A DNA stretch of 7,300 nucleotides. Source: Betaproteobacteria bacterium UBA931. GTDB lineage: Bacteria; Pseudomonadota; Gammaproteobacteria; Burkholderiales; Casimicrobiaceae. Each line of letters begins with the position of its first letter. Within the stretch, counting starts at the first letter, position 1. Shown here piece after piece: positions 4,506 through 7,300 of the stretch. The stretch lies in the NCBI GenBank assembly GCA_002293615.1, contig DBDN01000025.1, forward strand, positions 36,960 to 44,259, given 5' to 3'. A model generated the notes under the pieces. It was not told the DNA's origin, made no database searches, and saw only the letters and a program-made list of their open reading frames with translations. Both the position numbers and the translations under genes were made by a program.

Positions 4506-7300
4506 TCAATTAAATCGAATAGAGTAGTGAACGCTTGCCGATGAATCATCTGTACCAAAACGACCGTTTAACGACCAATGCCGCACAAATCTCCAAGTCA
4601 GGCGAACGGCATCATGTAATCCGTTAAAACTTTTCTCCAGGGCCACCGATATGTCTTTGGTCAACCTTTTCCCCACGGTTACTACTTGCGTACTCTGGCC
4701 ATCGTTGGTACGCATACCAGTGATATTGATCTCGTCAATAACACCGCCAAAAAGGGAATCCGTCAAAGTAGTGGCATCATCACCGGCCAGCATCGCATTA
4801 AATACCTGGAACAGAATACCCGAGTCGCCGCCGTCAATATCATCGGTACCGTGATCGAATAATAGCCATGACAAAGTTTCGTTGCTGGACATGTGCAGTT
4901 CGGAGCGCAACGCAACGGTTGGCCGTTTTGCCGTCCCCTTCACAGTCACACCGGCACCTACCGAAGAGTTTTCACGAATAGCCAAAATATCCAATGTCGG
5001 ATTATCAATCGGGCCTAAAAACGAAATAATCCCACGATCAATATGTAATTTCTGCCCGTAAGCGTGATAGCTGCCATCATATACCTGTAATGAACCATAG
5101 GCATTCAATGCCTGATTGTGAAGCGCCCTGAGCTTTAACGCGCCTTTAACCTTGGTATCCACGCCGTAACCACGTATCCTGAAATTATCACCCAAATCAA
5201 CATCGAATTCGACATGCGCCAACGCGGCAGTTCCTTCGCTCCTTTTCTGCTCATTCGCCATCACCACATCGTCCGATAATGAAGGAGTACTATTATCGCG
5301 ATAACGAATATTGCCATAATCCGTTTTCAGATTCCCGGTAAGCGAAATACCATTTGCGTCATACGCCAGATCACCGCGACCAGTCACAACCAAAAAGATT
5401 TCCTGACTGCGGATAATGTTCATGCGATCGACCGTAATCGAAAACTGCGCGGAGGGCTCTGCCGTCAAAAGATCCACCTCACCATTAATAAACATATTGC
5501 CGCGTCCGCCTTTGAAGACAAGCTCATCGATCACAATTTTATTGTTTGCCATATCGATTTTCATTATGCCTTCATCAAGCGCAATACCGGTAAGATCATC
5601 GTGATAAGAAAGCGCGCTGCCGATTAATGAGCCTCCGTTGGCGCCATTTGCCCATGTCCCCTCGTGTACCAAGTCCAATTTCAGGTTACCGGTTGCTTTG
5701 ATCCCGCTGCCCGATAACGATGTCAACACCGACAAATCAGGAGCTTCGCCGGTAACATGCGCTTTGAAAGGAAGCATTGTCAGATCATATCGTCCATCGG
5801 GAATATCTGCGCTTGCTGTGGCGTTTAGGGTGGCAAAACCATTGCTTTCCACCACAGCATTTGCATTCAAGCGCGCGCCATCAAGCGTAACGCGCAAAGC
5901 GGTTTGTCCAAGATTGAGCGGCAGCCATTGTGTTTGTGATGGTATCTGAAATTTCAAATCTCCCGTCTTACGCTGAATATTCGCCACACCTTCGCGATGA
6001 CCCGCCTGCTGGGTAAGATACCAATCGGCAGCCAGTATGACATCGCTTTGTATATTATTGTTTTTTACTCCGGCAAATGCCAGCCACTCAGCAACATCAA
6101 TCTGTGTGAGTTCGCCTTTGGTGTGAAAATAATCAGTACGCCATTGCAATGTTTCTAAATGAACATTCATGTTATTTAACGACAATATTGTCGTGCCGAG
6201 AGCGAACCCATCGCCCTTGGCATCAATTGTCATCGGCGTCTGCAACTTTGCCGACAACACACCATCCAGCGATAATTCAGACAATACCCCTTGCCACCGC
6301 ATCGTGTTTATATCCAGCGCTCCTTTAGCCATCACGTTCAAATCGATTGGTTTCTGTTGGAGTGTTCCTGAAGAACGCAACTTCATGCTCTGCTCTCGAA
6401 TCGTTCCATCAAACGCTAATTCCGTTTGCTGCGCAATGAGTTCACCTCCTTGTATCGAGTCGATATTGGCTTTTATAAGAAATGGAAACTGCCCGCTTAA
6501 ACGGCTTTCCGCCGTAACCGTTAAATACCCTATATCCACATCAGATACTTTGATTTGGGTGCTGTCCGCCGCAAGCGTCAACGCCAAATCGTCAAATGCG
6601 CCACTCAACTTCCCCTGCGCCGTTACTTTGCCATGCGCTTGGTCATACCATTGCGCCGCATCGGGCACAACAGCCGAAATATTCAGTATGTCGTCTACCC
6701 CGCCCAGGGAACCTTCGGCGTGCAGTTCTGTTGCCTCGGAATTGAATTGAACGGAGATATTACGTAATCGCCTCGGCACAAATTGCAGCATTCCTTTCCC
6801 TGTCAACGGACGATTAAGTAACACGCTCGGTTGAACAGCAAACTGAACATCAACGACGGCTTCCGATGCTAAATCAGCATCAATATTGAACTCACCATTA
6901 AGCCGTCCGGAAACAGCGCCAAATTTGGCCGGATCAAGATGCGCGAATTGTCCCGTCAGCGCCAGCTTCTCTTCCTGAAGGCGGTAATTGCCTCTTAATG
7001 AAGCCTCGGAATCGGCGTATCGCAATACCGCATTTTCAATCATCAATTTCTTTGGTGACTCCAGATGGTCCAGAGCCAAATCTCCCTTTGCCGTCAGTGC
7101 CAATATCCGGTCGTTGAGGTCAATGGCCAACTGCGGATGATCATAACTACCGGTAAATCGTGCTTCACCGGAGACTTCGGTTTTCGGTAAAGACGACTGT
7201 AATGCCGCTAAATCAATGCCGGCCAACTGAATACGAAGATTCATATTATCTTTGCGCAGCCACCCCAATCCGACCGCCTGCGCACCGCCCAACGCCGACG
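4506..7300 (-). CDS. tamB: Translocation and assembly module protein TamB, C-terminal part (partial)
   Basis: About 930 residues are visible; the frame runs off the right edge without a stop, so the N-terminus, including the expected inner-membrane anchor, is missing. E. coli TamB has 1259 residues. TamB spans the periplasm as a long lipid-binding beta-groove and, with the outer-membrane protein TamA, is implicated in outer-membrane protein insertion and phospholipid transport. The visible part is repetitive in character, with alternating hydrophobic/polar strands and recurrent 'L..G.L' units, no cysteine and no enzyme motif. The last ~300 residues match the conserved TamB domain (formerly DUF490): GSYHAYGQKLHIDRGIISF (coding about 5030-5087), then GPIDNPTLDI, AIREN, GVTVKGTAKRP, MSSNETLSWLLFDHG and VVTVGKRLTKDISVALE, ending in YSIRFN with a TGA at 4506-4508. 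E. coli TamB has the closely similar HAYGQ and VSVGRKLTKDLSV wording. tamA would be expected just beyond the right edge. Confidence 0.92.
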   Translation of the reverse strand, partial: SALGGAQAVGLGWLRKDNMNLRIQLAGIDLAALQSSLPKTEVSGEARFTGSYDHPQLAIDLNDRILALTAKGDLALDHLESPKKLMIENAVLRYADSEASLRGNYRLQEEKLALTGQFAHLDPAKFGAVSGRLNGEFNIDADLASEAVVDVQFAVQPSVLLNRPLTGKGMLQFVPRRLRNISVQFNSEATELHAEGSLGGVDDILNISAVVPDAAQWYDQAHGKVTAQGKLSGAFDDLALTLAADSTQIKVSDVDIGYLTVTAESRLSGQFPFLIKANIDSIQGGELIAQQTELAFDGTIREQSMKLRSSGTLQQKPIDLNVMAKGALDINTMRWQGVLSELSLDGVLSAKLQTPMTIDAKGDGFALGTTILSLNNMNVHLETLQWRTDYFHTKGELTQIDVAEWLAFAGVKNNNIQSDVILAADWYLTQQAGHREGVANIQRKTGDLKFQIPSQTQWLPLNLGQTALRVTLDGARLNANAVVESNGFATLNATASADIPDGRYDLTMLPFKAHVTGEAPDLSVLTSLSGSGIKATGNLKLDLVHEGTWANGANGGSLIGSALSYHDDLTGIALDEGIMKIDMANNKIVIDELVFKGGRGNMFINGEVDLLTAEPSAQFSITVDRMNIIRSQEIFLVVTGRGDLAYDANGISLTGNLKTDYGNIRYRDNSTPSLSDDVVMANEQKRSEGTAALAHVEFDVDLGDNFRIRGYGVDTKVKGALKLRALHNQALNAYGSLQVYDGSYHAYGQKLHIDRGIISFLGPIDNPTLDILAIRENSSVGAGVTVKGTAKRPTVALRSELHMSSNETLSWLLFDHGTDDIDGGDSGILFQVFNAMLAGDDATTLTDSLFGGVIDEINITGMRTNDGQSTQVVTVGKRLTKDISVALEKSFNGLHDAVRLTWRFVRHWSLNGRFGTDDSSASVHYSIRFN

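Noticed and set aside
6169..6750. A 193-codon open frame on the + strand opposite tamB
   Set aside because: It is antisense to a well-supported TamB frame, has no family resemblance and no ribosome binding site, and its composition looks like a mirror of the coding strand.
1..7300. Neisserial DNA uptake sequence (GCCGTCTGAA) or Pasteurellaceae uptake sequence
   Set aside because: Neither motif nor its complement was found on reading the window, so these lineages cannot be supported on that basis.

Overview
This window looks like chromosomal DNA from a Gram-negative proteobacterium. A TamB-type translocation and assembly protein implies an outer membrane, AroA is the class I (E. coli-like) form, NudB matches the proteobacterial folate-pathway Nudix enzyme, and the transporter ATPase resembles YejF of the YejABEF system. 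An RNase Sa-like ribonuclease beside a barstar-type inhibitor is, from general knowledge, common in Betaproteobacteria, so that class is my best guess. No uptake-signal repeats or other lineage markers were seen to narrow it, and the taxonomic call is inference.

Left half (1-3120, + strand): five genes read the same way with almost no space between them. They are the last 31 codons of an ABC permease (YejE/OppC type), a two-ATPase ABC protein (YejF-like), a secreted or membrane-anchored guanyl-type RNase, a barstar-family RNase inhibitor, and NudB (dihydroneopterin triphosphate diphosphatase). The junctions are a 4-bp overlap, a 21-bp gap, a 23-bp overlap and an 11-bp overlap, so one transcript with translational coupling is likely. 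The permease and ATPase belong to a peptide importer. The RNase and barstar form a toxin/immunity-like pair inserted between the transporter and a folate gene.

Middle (3121-3183): a 63-bp gap where the two gene groups converge. It holds a 10-bp palindrome and a short T-run but no convincing terminator.

Right half (3184-7300, - strand): tamB (5' end beyond the right edge) is followed at once by aroA. The aroA ATG lies 11 bp past the tamB stop codon, and an in-frame TTG even overlaps that stop, so the two are probably co-transcribed. TamB works in the envelope and AroA in the cytoplasmic shikimate pathway, so the link looks positional rather than functional.

Nothing here amounts to a clearly new biological system. 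The points most worth following up are the RNase/barstar pair embedded in a peptide-transporter operon, the membrane-anchor-like N-terminus of that RNase, the nested inhibitor start without a Shine-Dalgarno sequence, and a natural serine in AroA at the position where E. coli has Pro101, a site known to affect glyphosate sensitivity. No RNA genes, CRISPR arrays, insertion sequences or prophage genes were seen.
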